Positions 23,109 through 32,065 are shown, counted from the first letter of the stretch. The stretch: DNA of 39,883 nt from Alphaproteobacteria bacterium RIFCSPHIGHO2_12_FULL_63_12 (GCA_001767925.1 MEMM01000164.1:8031-47913), one strand, 5' to 3'. The notes: generated by a model from the letters alone, not told the origin. Made by a program: numbers and translations.

Positions 23109-23909
23109 TCACGCGCATTCGAAATCGGCGTTTTCAGAATTCTGGGGGCCTTTCGGCTTGCACTGCGGCGGGAAGCCGTGCGCGCGCCAATAATCGTAAA
23201 CGCCGCTGTCGCGAATATACGCCTTGAACTGCGGCGAACGGCGATAGCGGGCGTAATCGGCGCCCCAGAGGTGAAGGGGGTACGGCGCCACGCTGAAATC
23301 GCCGAGCGGGATAAGCAGGGCGCTGACAGGATTGGCGCCGCGTCGCGGTTGGGTGCGGACATCGACCTTCGCCAGCACGTTCAATATTTCCTCCGCCATG
23401 CCGTCGGAGAAATATTCCTGGTCCTTGCCGGGCGATAAATCAGCGAACGGAAGGACGGCGATCGAGGCGTCCTTCGAGACGGCTTCGCTTCGCGAAGCCT
23501 CCTCTAGATGAGGGGTGCTGCTTTCCTCATCCTGACGGGGCCGCGAAGCGGCCGTCTCGAAGGATGAAGGCGCAACGCGATCAACGACGAACATCACCGC
23601 GATCAGACCAATGCCGGCGAGGATCGCATAGTCGAGCTTGCGTCCTGTTTTGGCGTGGATGCTCTCGCCCGCCGCCACATTGGCGGTCAGCTTCACCCCT
23701 TCCGGCGTCATCTCGAACGCCCAGGCGAGGATCATCGCAATCGGGAAACCGACGCCGAACAGAACAATCACCAGCGTGTCGGTCCACGCCGGCAGGCTCA
23801 ATGGCGCTTCGACCGCGACCACGACCTGCACCAGCAGCCACGCAACGACGGCGTAAACCCCCGCCACGCGAAACACGTTGCGGCGTTTCAGCTCCTCGAA
23901 CAGCTTCAT
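23109..23909 (-). pseudogene. Internally deleted TolB/TPR-type membrane protein with repeat-filled linker
   Basis: 266 residues in an open frame, beginning [29 protein letters not shown], the standard start of a family of membrane proteins with a TolB-like domain and TPRs that usually exceed 500 residues. Two or three helices follow (up to about 108). The linker (115-148) is two palindromic elements read in frame. The TolB-like domain begins correctly ([34 protein letters not shown]) but after about residue 182 jumps to the family's usual C-terminal tail ([34 protein letters not shown]). Most of the TolB and TPR region is therefore missing. The frame is still open, so a short product is possible, but loss of function is likely. 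Confidence 0.75.
23468..23566. repeat. Inverted pair of palindromic elements inside the TolB-like gene
   Basis: GTCCTTCGAGACGGCTTCGC...GATGAGG (23468-23513) and the inverse CCTCATCCTGACGGGGCCGC...GTCTCGAAGGATGA (23525-23566). Both are translated in the linker between the last membrane helix and the TolB-like domain, with no stop codon. Confidence 0.85.
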
Positions 23910-24002
23910 CGGCGGCGTTCCCTCTCCCGGGCGGGACCATCAAGGCGTTGCGCCGCGCGGTCAAGGTTTGGGGCTGCGCAAACCCTTGTTGCGGCGCGAC
24001 AT

Positions 24003-24512
24003 TCAGCGCCTCGCTGGCGACGCGGCGCGGCGCGCGCGGGACCGGCGCGGCGCGGCCGCTCTTTTCCGGCGGGGCTTGGGCCGCACCGCGACGACGTAAT
24101 CCCAGATGTCTTCCGGATCGACGCTGTCCTCGCTGACGGCGGACATCACGGCGACGCCGGCGTCCTCGACACTCTTCTTCGTGCCGGTGATCAGCGGGTG
24201 CCAGTCGGCGAGCCCCTCCCCGCGCGCGAGACGGCGATAGGCGCAACTCTCCGGCATCCAGTCGAGCGCGCCGGAATTGCCGGGCGTCAGCTGCACGCAG
24301 TCTTTAACCCGCTTCGTGCGGTTTTTATAATCCGTACACCGCCGTTTCTTGACGTCGAACAGCTTGCAGGCGACATTGGTCTGATAAAGCCGCCCGGTAT
24401 CGGTTTCGTCGAGCAGCACGAGACAGCACCGCCCGCAGCCGTCGCAGAGGGATTCCCACTCCGCGTCGGTCATCTCATTCAACGATTTGGTTTCCCAGAA
24501 CGGATCGGCCAT
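24003..24512 (-). CDS. YcgN-like (UPF0260) CxxC-cluster protein
   Basis: 169 residues from ATG 24512 (MADPFWETKSLNEMTDAEWESLCDGCGRCC). The longer 449-residue frame in the track has no coding character upstream of this Met and overlaps the carboxylesterase start. Cys residues CDGCGRCC, ACKLFDVKKRRCTDYKNR and DC form the YkgJ/YcgN-type metal-binding cluster, in a UPF0260 layout (GNSGALDWMPESCAYRRLARGEGLADWHPLITG). The C-terminal 25 residues are very basic (KPRRKRAAAPRRSRARRAA), an extension beyond the family. Function of the family is not established; iron or zinc binding is inferred. Confidence 0.85.
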   Translation of the reverse strand: MADPFWETKSLNEMTDAEWESLCDGCGRCCLVLLDETDTGRLYQTNVACKLFDVKKRRCTDYKNRTKRVKDCVQLTPGNSGALDWMPESCAYRRLARGEGLADWHPLITGTKKSVEDAGVAVMSAVSEDSVDPEDIWDYVVAVRPKPRRKRAAAPRRSRARRAASPARR

Positions 24513-24704
24513 CGGCAGCGCTATGCGCCGATCTTCCGGACTTGAAAAGGGAGGGACGAAGCGCGGTGCGCCAAAGCCTAAAAAAATCCCGGCGGCCGCG
24601 ACGCGCCATGCGCCGGACGCATGAAGGCGATCCGCAAAAGCGATTTGCTCGCGTCGCGCGCGCGACTTAAGATTGAGGCGCGCCGGAAAAGCGACAAGGA
24701 AGAG

Positions 24705-26336
24705 ATGATGCCAGGCATGATCCGCGGATTTTTCGGGCAATTCTCTGCGGCGGCGATCGCCGCCGCCCTCCTCTTTTCCGCCGCCGCGGCGCGCGTCCAG
24801 ACCGACACCGGCCTCGTCGAGGGCGTCGCCGAAAACGGCGTTACGGTTTTCAAGGGAATTCCCTTTGCCGCGGCGCCCGTCGGCGCCTTGCGCTGGCGCG
24901 CGCCCGAGCCGCCGGCGTCGTGGCCCGGCGTCTGGGACGCCGATCGCTTCGCGCCGATCTGCCCGCAGACCGGCGCCTATCCCGACGACTCGCCGCCGGA
25001 GCCCCAGAGCGAGGATTGCCTCTATCTCAATATCTGGGCGCCGGCGAACGCGCGCGCGGGCGCGCCGCTGCCGGTCATGGTCTGGATACATGGCGGCGGG
25101 CTTCTCAACGGCTCCGGCTCCAATCCGGTTTACGCGGGCGACGCGCTGGCGCGGCGCGGCGTCATCGTCGTCACCTTCAATTACCGCCTCGGCGCGCTCG
25201 GCTTCCTCGCGCATACGGAATTGAGCCTGGAGTCGCCGAAAAAAATATCCGGCAATTACGGGCATCTCGATCAGATCGCCGCGCTCGAATGGGTGCAGCG
25301 GAACATCGCGGCGTTCGGCGGCGATCCCGCCAATGTCACGGTGTTCGGACAATCGTCGGGAGCGATTTCAATCAGCGCGCTGATCGCCTCGCCGCTCGCC
25401 AAAGGGCTGTTCCATCGCGCAATCGGGCAAAGCGGCGGCCTCTTCGAGCCTCTGGACGCCGCGCCGGAATTCAAGCTCGCCGGCGCGCAGGAGGTCGGCG
25501 CGGCCTTTGCGCAAAGGCTCGGCGCGCCGACGCTGGAAAAAATGCGCGCGGCGCCGGTCAATGATATTCTGGAGCAGCGCTTTTATCCGCAAGCGACGAT
25601 CGACGGCTATTTCCTCGCCGAAACGCCGTTTGAGACTTTCGCGGCGGGCCGCCAGAACGCGGTCGACGCGCTGGTCGGCTCGAACGAGGGCGAAGGGCTC
25701 TATTTCATCGCCGGCCGCGAAGTGAACGCCGCCAACATGACCGATGAATTGAAGCGCGATTTCCCGCCGTTCATCGTGTCGCTGATCGGGCCGAAGCCGC
25801 AACCGGACGACGCGGCGGCGCGCGCGGCGTTCATCGCGTTTGAAGGCGACATGCGCTTTTCCTGGAACATGCGGACATGGGCGCGCCTTGCCGCCGCATC
25901 GGGACGCAGCGCTTATCTCTATCGCTTCGCGGCGACGCCGCCGGGCGAGGAAGGCGCCTCGCACGGCGCCGAGTTGCGCTATGTGTTCGGTAACCCGCCG
26001 GCAAGCGGCGCGTGGGCCGACAAGGACCGCGCGCTGTCGCAAACGCTCATCGCCTATTGGACGAATTTCGCCGCGACCGGCGACCCGAACGGCGAGGGCT
26101 TGTCCGAATGGCCGCGCTTTGCCGCACCGGACGAGCGCGCGCTGCTTATCGGCGACGAGATTGCCGCCGGCGCGCTTGAGAATGCGGAAAGCCTGAACGC
26201 CATCGACCGGCTCTACGCCGCCGTGCGCTTTGCGCTGAATTACGGCTACGCCGTCGCCGCTGTCGCGGCGCTGTTGATATTGCTCGTCCTGTACAAAATC
26301 GCCGCCGCGCTCGCGCGCGCGTTGCGGCGGCGATAA
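24705..26336 (+). CDS. Type-B carboxylesterase with C-terminal membrane anchor
   Basis: 543 residues from ATG 24705 (or the adjacent ATG 24708), preceded by AAGGAAGAG; the track starts 28 codons upstream with a basic stretch that does not fit a signal peptide. The signal peptide is GFFGQFSAAAIAAALLFSAAAA. Carboxylesterase type-B features: EDCLYLNIW, oxyanion-hole HGGG, NYRLGALGFL, GNYGHLDQIAALEWVQRNIAAFGGDP, nucleophile elbow GQSSG (usually GESAG), acidic residue in SNEGEG, and His in ASHGAELRYVFG. A C-terminal hydrophobic helix (AVAAVAALLILLVLYKIAAAL) followed by RALRRR suggests anchoring to the inner membrane with the enzyme in the periplasm. Substrate unknown; esters or amides. Confidence 0.9.
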   Translation: MMPGMIRGFFGQFSAAAIAAALLFSAAAARVQTDTGLVEGVAENGVTVFKGIPFAAAPVGALRWRAPEPPASWPGVWDADRFAPICPQTGAYPDDSPPEPQSEDCLYLNIWAPANARAGAPLPVMVWIHGGGLLNGSGSNPVYAGDALARRGVIVVTFNYRLGALGFLAHTELSLESPKKISGNYGHLDQIAALEWVQRNIAAFGGDPANVTVFGQSSGAISISALIASPLAKGLFHRAIGQSGGLFEPLDAAPEFKLAGAQEVGAAFAQRLGAPTLEKMRAAPVNDILEQRFYPQATIDGYFLAETPFETFAAGRQNAVDALVGSNEGEGLYFIAGREVNAANMTDELKRDFPPFIVSLIGPKPQPDDAAARAAFIAFEGDMRFSWNMRTWARLAAASGRSAYLYRFAATPPGEEGASHGAELRYVFGNPPASGAWADKDRALSQTLIAYWTNFAATGDPNGEGLSEWPRFAAPDERALLIGDEIAAGALENAESLNAIDRLYAAVRFALNYGYAVAAVAALLILLVLYKIAAALARALRRR

Positions 26337-26342
26337 CGGCGC

Positions 26343-26386
26343 CTGAATCATCGGGCGCGATTTCTGAATCGCGACCGATGATTCAG
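26343..26386 (+). terminator. Strong hairpin after the carboxylesterase gene
   Basis: A near-perfect stem: CTGAATCATCGG-G-CGCGATT, loop TCTG, AATCGCG-A-CCGATGATTCAG. It has 19 pairs with one G/A mismatch and is followed by the AT-rich CTATTATTTC. It lies between convergent genes, so it may end transcription from either side. Confidence 0.7.
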
Positions 26387-26483
26387 CTATTATTTCAGCG
26401 CGCCTCTTTGCGCAAAACCGGTTTCCACTATTGCGCCCGGCGCCCTAGCGTCCCGCGATCTCACGCGCCCTACCTTGCTTCAA

Positions 26484-26978
26484 TTAATTTGTCGGGGCGC
26501 CGTCGCTGTTGAATATGTCCGCCGCGACTTTCCACTGACCGTCGACATTGCGCCAGACTACGACGTATTTCCCGATGTCCTTCATCGCCCCGTCCGGGCC
26601 GTCGAGCGACAACTGATAGACGCCCCGGTCGAGCGCCATGTCGCCGCCCGAAGCGACCACGATCTGATCGGCCTCGAAGGTGAGAGCGAATCCCGGCATC
26701 TGCATCAGCCCGCCCCAGGCTGTCTCCAGCGCCGGCTGGCCCTGCGCAATGGGAGCGCCAGGCGCCATCATGGCGCCGTCCGCGGTGTAAAGCATCGACA
26801 CGGCGGCGGCGTCGTGATCGCGAATGAGCGCGAGCCATTGCTCGTTGGTCTTGCGGATGGCTTGCTCGTGCGCGGCGGCGCTGTCCGGCGCCGACTTGTC
26901 CGATACGTCATTCGCGCTGCAGGCAACGAGCAGTCCGCTCAACCCCGCGATCATCAGCGCTTTGGCTTTAAGCATCAA
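26484..26978 (-). CDS. Lipoprotein with DUF4440/SnoaL-like (NTF2-fold) domain
   Basis: 164 residues. The signal MMLKAKALMIAGLSGLLVAC ends in a lipobox (L-V-A-C). The rest is a SnoaL/DUF4440-type cone fold: AIRKTNEQWLALIRDHDAAAVSMLYTADGAMMAPG is the typical helix-then-strand start, and GKYVVVWRNVDGQWKVAADIFNSD the typical end. Such domains bind small hydrophobic ligands or act as non-catalytic partners; no catalytic residues can be assigned. It is divergent from the flavin monooxygenase gene. Confidence 0.85.
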   Translation of the reverse strand: MMLKAKALMIAGLSGLLVACSANDVSDKSAPDSAAAHEQAIRKTNEQWLALIRDHDAAAVSMLYTADGAMMAPGAPIAQGQPALETAWGGLMQMPGFALTFEADQIVVASGGDMALDRGVYQLSLDGPDGAMKDIGKYVVVWRNVDGQWKVAADIFNSDGAPTN

Positions 26979-27192
26979 TCATCCTCCCTCGGAATAAGTG
27001 AGACTTCATTGTAACGCGCGCGGGAAATCCATGTCACCTACGGGAGAAGTTGGTCGTCGCTTACACCGGCGGCGAACAGGGCGGGTATAGCGCCGCGATG
27101 CCCGCCATCAGGCTTCTCCAAGGCGCCATGGCCGCCAATACAGCAAATAGGGCGGCGGGACTCGCTGCGATTCTTCGTTGCAGGCGCCTGAA

Positions 27193-27210
27193 GTAAACTC
27201 TACAGTTTAC
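27193..27210. promoter_or_regulatory. Perfect operator-like palindrome upstream of the flavin monooxygenase
   Basis: GTAAACT-CTAC-AGTTTAC, seven perfectly complementary bases on each side of a four-base spacer, 45 bases before the monooxygenase start. Size and spacing fit a TetR-family operator. The AT-rich arms stand out in GC-rich DNA. The nearest TetR gene in the window is 9 kb away (36192), so the regulator is unknown. Confidence 0.65.
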
Positions 27211-27254
27211 CCGCAAACCGCCCTATGATCGCTGGAACCAGCGGAGGCCTCCCC

Positions 27255-28757
27255 ATGGACCATTTCGACGTCCTGATCGTCGGCGCCGGGATTTCCGGGA
27301 TCGGCGCGGCGCGCCATCTGCAGCGCTATTGCCCGGGGAGGAGCTTCGCGATCCTTGAGGCGCGCGCGGCGATGGGCGGGACGTGGGACCTTTTCCGCTA
27401 TCCCGGCATCCGCTCGGACAGCGACATGTTCACTTTGGGCTACGGCTTTCACCCGTGGCGCGAGCCCAAGGTGATCGCCGACGGGCCCTCGATCAAATCC
27501 TATGTCGAGGCGACAGCGCGGGAATACGGGATCGACCGCCATATCCGCTTTTCAACGCGCGTTGAAAAAATCGACTTCGACAGCGCGGCGGCGCGCTGGA
27601 CTGTCACGACGACAACACCAGCGGGCGAGAAGAAGCTCACCTGCAATTTCCTGTGGATGTGTTCGGGCTATTACCGCTATTCGGCGGGGCATACGCCGGA
27701 CTTTCCGGGCACGGATCAATTCGCCGGCGAGATCGTCCACCCGCAGCTCTGGCCGGAAAATTTCAACTATTCGGATAAGAAGGTTGTCGTCATCGGCTCG
27801 GGCGCGACGGCGGTCACGCTGATTCCGTCGATGACCGACAAGGCGGCGCATGTGACAATGCTGCAGCGCTCGCCGACCTGGTATTACAACCTTCCCTTCC
27901 GCAGCAATCTCGTCGCCAGGATGGCGAAGCTCCTCGGGCCGGCGATCGCCTTCCGCCTCGTGCGCTGGTGGCGCATCGTTTTCCAGCAGGTCATGTATGC
28001 GATGATCCGTGCACGGCCCGAAAAGGCGGGCGCCAATCTCCTGCAGCATGTGCGCGAGCAATTGCCCGCCGGCTATGATGTCGAGAAACATTTCCATCCG
28101 CGCTACAATCCGTGGGACCAGCGTTTGTGCGTCGTTCCGGACGGCGATCTCTTCAAGGCGATCCGCGAGGGAAAGGCATCGGTCGAGACCGACGAGATCG
28201 ACGCCTTCGTCAGCGACGGCATCCGCCTCAAATCCGGCAAGACCTTGAAAGCCGACATCATCGTCACCGCGACCGGCCTGCATCTTGAGCCGATGGGCGG
28301 CGCGGCGGCGAGCGTTGACGGGCGCAAGGTCGATCTCGGCAAGACCTTCACCTATCGCGGCTTCGCCTGTTCGGGCCTTCCCAATCTCGCTTTCGTTTTC
28401 GGCTACACGAACTCGTCCTGGACGCTGCGCGCGGACCTGATTTCGCACTATGTCTGCCGCCTGCTGAATTTCATGGAGAAGGGCGGCTACGCTATCGCGA
28501 CGCCGGTCAATGACGATCCGACGCTGAAAGAGGAGCCGTTCCTCAATCTCAGCGCCGGCTACATCGTCCGCGCCGCCGATCGTTTGCCCAAACAGGGCGA
28601 CAGGGCGCCGTGGCGCAATCCGCAGAGCTATTTCCGCGATATCGCGACGCTTCGCTTCGGCCGGCTCGATGACGGCGTCATGAAATTTTCGAAAGCTTCA
28701 GCAGCATCTGCAACTCATTCGCAACACGACGAAGCCGCGCGCGTCGCCGCCGAATAG
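27255..28757 (+). CDS. Baeyer-Villiger-type flavin monooxygenase
   Basis: 500 residues from ATG 27255, with GGAGG eight bases upstream; the track begins ten codons earlier. FAD-binding GxGxxG in VLIVGAGISGIGAARHL, then GGTWDLFRYPGIRSDSD, typical of this class. The Baeyer-Villiger fingerprint FxGxxxHxxxWP is present as FAGEIVHPQLWP, directly before the second Rossmann motif VVVIGSGATAVTL for NADPH. These enzymes use NADPH and O2 to insert oxygen into ketones or to oxidise heteroatoms. Cytoplasmic, no signal peptide. The palindrome just upstream suggests specific induction. Confidence 0.9.
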   Translation: MDHFDVLIVGAGISGIGAARHLQRYCPGRSFAILEARAAMGGTWDLFRYPGIRSDSDMFTLGYGFHPWREPKVIADGPSIKSYVEATAREYGIDRHIRFSTRVEKIDFDSAAARWTVTTTTPAGEKKLTCNFLWMCSGYYRYSAGHTPDFPGTDQFAGEIVHPQLWPENFNYSDKKVVVIGSGATAVTLIPSMTDKAAHVTMLQRSPTWYYNLPFRSNLVARMAKLLGPAIAFRLVRWWRIVFQQVMYAMIRARPEKAGANLLQHVREQLPAGYDVEKHFHPRYNPWDQRLCVVPDGDLFKAIREGKASVETDEIDAFVSDGIRLKSGKTLKADIIVTATGLHLEPMGGAAASVDGRKVDLGKTFTYRGFACSGLPNLAFVFGYTNSSWTLRADLISHYVCRLLNFMEKGGYAIATPVNDDPTLKEEPFLNLSAGYIVRAADRLPKQGDRAPWRNPQSYFRDIATLRFGRLDDGVMKFSKASAASATHSQHDEAARVAAE

Positions 28758-28936
28758 CTAAAACATCGCATCGTTTCGCCAGCAGGTTGTTTACAGGCGG
28801 CGCCCGATCGGTTTCCACGCGGAGCATCGAAGCGGGGCCGCCTTGACCCGCCACTCGTCCCGTTCTTAGTAGCGCCCAGCATCGTTTTGTCTTGGCGTCT
28901 GGGGCGCCTGACGGTGCCGCGTTTGGGCGTGCTCGC

Positions 28937-30358
28937 GTGAACAATAAAAAAGATACGGCCGCGGACAGCTCGCTGTCCTTCGATCAGCGCCTTGAAACGC
29001 TGCTGACGAAAAAGCGCGTCATCAAATTCGAACTGTGGCTGGCGCTGCTGCTGGCGGTGATCGGCGCGGGCCTGATCAATATTTACGCGCTGATGGCGAT
29101 CAAGGGCGCGGAAAAAGACGCGTCGCCGATCGAGCGCGCCATTCATGGCGCGGCGCGCGGGATCGAGATCGCCAAACATTTGGCGACCGATGCGATCAAC
29201 AATTACAACCCGCGGCTGGCGCGCGGACAAAGGTTCAAGGGCGAAGCGGGCTGGACGTTGCCGAAAGGCGCCGCGCCGGCCGGCATGGCGGTCGTCCTGT
29301 CGCGTTATGACGGCGACGAAAAGCGCGGGCTTGTCGAGTTCGTCGATCTCGACACCGGCGCCCTCATCCATTCCTGGCGCCCGGATGTCGACGCGATCAA
29401 CGCCTTGTCGAAGACGCCGGAGAGGATATCCCACCTCAAGCGGGATTACGGGCTTCGCCGTTATATCGAGACGGACCCTTTTGTGCTCTCGGACGGCTCG
29501 CTTCTCTATCACGGCATGGGATCGCCGCTGGTCAGGATCGACGCCTGCTCGCGCGTCATCTGGACCCTCGACGGCGATTTCCATCACAGCATAGAGCCGG
29601 ACGCGAACGGCGATTTCTGGACGGTCGAATCCTTTCATCCGCCGACGATTCCGTTTGTCGATTCTGAATTCGACGATGATGCGATCGCCAAAATCTCGCC
29701 GGACGGACACGCGCTTTATCGCAAGTCGGCGGCGCAAATCCTGATCGACGCCGGCCTTCAGCATGTCGTCTATTCGCATGACGAATATGATCCTGACCCG
29801 ATCCATTTGAACGACGTGCAGCCGGTTCTTGAGGATGGCCCCTACTGGAAGCGCGGCGATCTTTTCTTGAGCCTGCGCAATCCGTCGATGATCCTGCTTT
29901 ATCGTCCGTCCACGAATGCGGTCGTCTGGAGCCGACAGGGCCCGTGGCTGATGCAGCACGATGTCGATATCGTCAGCGACCATGAAATCGCGGTTTTTAA
30001 CAACAATACGGCGGCGACGCCCAAGGGCGGCAAGACGATCGGATCGAACAACATTGTCGTCTATGATTTCGCGACCGAAGGGACGCGCGAGCCCTTCGCG
30101 GCGGGTTTTCTGCAAAACCACATTCGCACCGAAACCAACGGGCTTTTTCGTTTTCTCCCCGACGGCTCGGTGATGGTCGAGGAGCACGACTATGGCAGGC
30201 TTCTCGCGCTCGGTCCCGACGGCGCGGTGCGCTGGAGCTTCGTCAACCGCGCGCCGAAAGACGGGCGCGTCTATCACCTCGGCTGGTCCGGCGCAGTGTC
30301 GGCGGAGCGCGCGGCCGAGATTAGAAACGCCCTCGCTCAAACCGGGTGCGGGGAATGA
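28937..30358 (+). CDS. Arylsulfotransferase-like membrane protein, copy 1
   Basis: 473 residues from GTG 28937. I chose this start because it aligns with the start of the second copy and gives the same length; the track begins 15 codons upstream at a TTG. One membrane helix (about 33-55, ELWLALLLAVIGAGLINIYALM) anchors a large domain. That domain has ASST-type features: DFHHSIEPDANGDFW (His pair), DPIHLNDVQPV (H290), LFLSLRNPS (R314), WLMQHDVDI (H341). Bacterial ASSTs transfer sulfate between phenolic groups in the periplasm, but activity here is inferred only from motifs, and the N-terminal anchor differs from the cleaved signal of classical enzymes. Its stop overlaps the ATG of copy 2 as ATGA. 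Confidence 0.8.
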   Translation: MNNKKDTAADSSLSFDQRLETLLTKKRVIKFELWLALLLAVIGAGLINIYALMAIKGAEKDASPIERAIHGAARGIEIAKHLATDAINNYNPRLARGQRFKGEAGWTLPKGAAPAGMAVVLSRYDGDEKRGLVEFVDLDTGALIHSWRPDVDAINALSKTPERISHLKRDYGLRRYIETDPFVLSDGSLLYHGMGSPLVRIDACSRVIWTLDGDFHHSIEPDANGDFWTVESFHPPTIPFVDSEFDDDAIAKISPDGHALYRKSAAQILIDAGLQHVVYSHDEYDPDPIHLNDVQPVLEDGPYWKRGDLFLSLRNPSMILLYRPSTNAVVWSRQGPWLMQHDVDIVSDHEIAVFNNNTAATPKGGKTIGSNNIVVYDFATEGTREPFAAGFLQNHIRTETNGLFRFLPDGSVMVEEHDYGRLLALGPDGAVRWSFVNRAPKDGRVYHLGWSGAVSAERAAEIRNALAQTGCGE

Positions 30359-31776
30359 AAACAAATACGCCGACAGCACTGCGCGGGAAACCGGGGCTCG
30401 ACGCCCGGCTGGAGGCGGCGTTGACGCGCATGCGCACGGCGCGCTTCCAGCTGTGGCAGGCGTTGCTGGCCGCGCTGCTCGGCGTCGCCCTGCTCATCGG
30501 CTTCGCGGCCGTCGCTCTTTACGGCGAAGAAAAAGGGGCGGGCCCGATCGCGAAAGCCGTCCACGCCGTCGCGGCGGCGCCGGTGACCGCCCACAAGGTG
30601 ACGGCGGAAGCAATCGCTCATTATCATCCAAGGCTCGCGAAAACGCAGCGTTTCGAGGGCGAGGCCGGATTTTCGATTGCGCCCGGCGCGCCGCGAACCG
30701 GTGATTTGATCGCGCTTTCCCGTTTCGACGGCGACGCCAAACGCGGTGAAGTCGACATCGTGTCGATGGATGACGGCGCCGTTTTGTGGGCCTATCGCCC
30801 TGACCTTGAGGGCATTTACGCCCGCGCGAAAATCCCCGAGCGCGTCTCCCACCTGCGGCGCGATCACAGCCCCTCGCGCTATCTTCCCTATGCGCCATCG
30901 GTTGAAGCGGACGGGTCGATGGTGTTCCACAGCATGGATTCGCCGCTCGTCAAGGAAGACGCCTGTTCGCGCATTTTGTGGATGATCGACGGCGAGTTTC
31001 ACCATGGCGTCGAGAGCGACGGCGCGGGCGGGAACTGGGCGATCCGGACGCTATCGCCGCCGACGGTTGAGCGCGTCGGCCCCGACTATCAAGACGACGC
31101 GGTCGCGCATGTCTCATCCGACGGGAAAATTCTGTTCGAGCGCTCCATCTCGCAGGCGCTGATCGGCGCCGGTTACGACTATATCGTCTATTCGCACGAC
31201 GTCTACGATCCAGACCCCATCCACCTTAACGACGTCCAGCCGGTGCTTTCGGACACGGCCTATTGGAAAGCGGGGGATCTGTTTCTCAGCATCCGCAATC
31301 CGTCGATGCTGGCGCTCTATCGTCCGTCAACGGATGAAATCGTCTGGGCGAAGACGGGCCCGTGGCTGATGCAGCACGATGTCGACATCATCAGCGATCA
31401 CGAAATCGCGGTGTTGAACAACAACGCCGCCGCCGTTCCCTCGGGCGAATGGGTGCGCGGCGTAAATTCGATCGTCGTTTACGATTTCGCCGACGGAAAA
31501 ACCCGGACGATACTCGAAGACTCGTTCAAAAAGGCGGAAGTGCGCAGCAAGACGAACGGGCTTTTCGCCATGCTGCCGGACGGCGCGATGATGGTCGAGG
31601 AGCAAAATTACGGCCGCCTTCTCGCGTTCAATCCCGACGGCTCGGTGCGTTGGACTTTTGTCAACCGCGCGCCAAAGGACGGGCGCGTCTATCAAGTCGG
31701 CTGGTCGCGGGCGCTGACCGGTGCGCGCGCGGCCGAGATCAGGAACGCCCTCGCGCACACGTCCTGTCCGGCCTGA
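30355..31776 (+). CDS. Arylsulfotransferase-like membrane protein, copy 2
   Basis: 473 residues from ATG 30355, sharing ATGA with copy 1; GGGGA precedes it. The same architecture: one helix (about 33-55, QLWQALLAALLGVALLIGFAAV) and the matching motifs EFHHGVESDGAGGNW, DPIHLNDVQPV, LFLSIRNPS and WLMQHDVDI. The two proteins are closely similar along the whole length, with strongest identity in the last 100 residues (MVEE..YGRLLA..PDG.VRW.FVNRAPKDGRVY). A clear tandem duplication, translationally coupled; they may form a heterodimer or have split substrate ranges. Confidence 0.8.
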   Translation: MKTNTPTALRGKPGLDARLEAALTRMRTARFQLWQALLAALLGVALLIGFAAVALYGEEKGAGPIAKAVHAVAAAPVTAHKVTAEAIAHYHPRLAKTQRFEGEAGFSIAPGAPRTGDLIALSRFDGDAKRGEVDIVSMDDGAVLWAYRPDLEGIYARAKIPERVSHLRRDHSPSRYLPYAPSVEADGSMVFHSMDSPLVKEDACSRILWMIDGEFHHGVESDGAGGNWAIRTLSPPTVERVGPDYQDDAVAHVSSDGKILFERSISQALIGAGYDYIVYSHDVYDPDPIHLNDVQPVLSDTAYWKAGDLFLSIRNPSMLALYRPSTDEIVWAKTGPWLMQHDVDIISDHEIAVLNNNAAAVPSGEWVRGVNSIVVYDFADGKTRTILEDSFKKAEVRSKTNGLFAMLPDGAMMVEEQNYGRLLAFNPDGSVRWTFVNRAPKDGRVYQVGWSRALTGARAAEIRNALAHTSCPA

Positions 31777-31856
31777 CGCCGCCGTGAACAAGGGGCGTTG
31801 ACGCCGACCGGCCGTTTGGCGAAATGTCGCGCCGTTCGACCAACCGGGACGGGTTC

Positions 31857-32060
31857 ATGAGCAAGCATCGTCGCATCGCCGAAATATCGGGGCGGGGCGT
31901 CATCGTCGCGCTGATCGTCGGCAGCGCGCTCAATCTCATCAATCAGGGCGACGCGATCTTCGGCGCCGGCGCCGTCGATTATCTCAAACTCGCGCTCACC
32001 TATGCGGTGCCGTTCTTCGTCAGCTGCCATGGCGCGCTGACCGCGCCGAAAGAGACGTGA
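31857..32060 (+). CDS. NrtS-like small membrane protein
   Basis: 67 residues from ATG 31857, with CGGGACGGG just upstream; an ATG at 31824 is possible. The body (RGVIVALIVGSALNLINQGDAIFG and DYLKLALTYAVPFFVSCHGAL) shows two membrane helices and the LNLINQGD signature of the NrtS nitrate/nitrite transporter family. Transport needs more than one subunit, so an oligomer is expected. Assignment rests on motif similarity only, and no nitrate-assimilation gene is nearby. Confidence 0.75.
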   Translation: MSKHRRIAEISGRGVIVALIVGSALNLINQGDAIFGAGAVDYLKLALTYAVPFFVSCHGALTAPKET

Positions 32061-32065
32061 GGGCG

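Noticed and set aside
24513-25352. Long upstream extension of the YcgN-like frame
   Set aside because: The extension overlaps the carboxylesterase 5' region and lacks coding features; the family start MADPFW at 24512 is clear.
28715-30379. Minus-strand ORF of 554 codons
   Set aside because: It is the shadow of the first arylsulfotransferase-like gene and continues into intergenic DNA; no motif, extreme Arg content.
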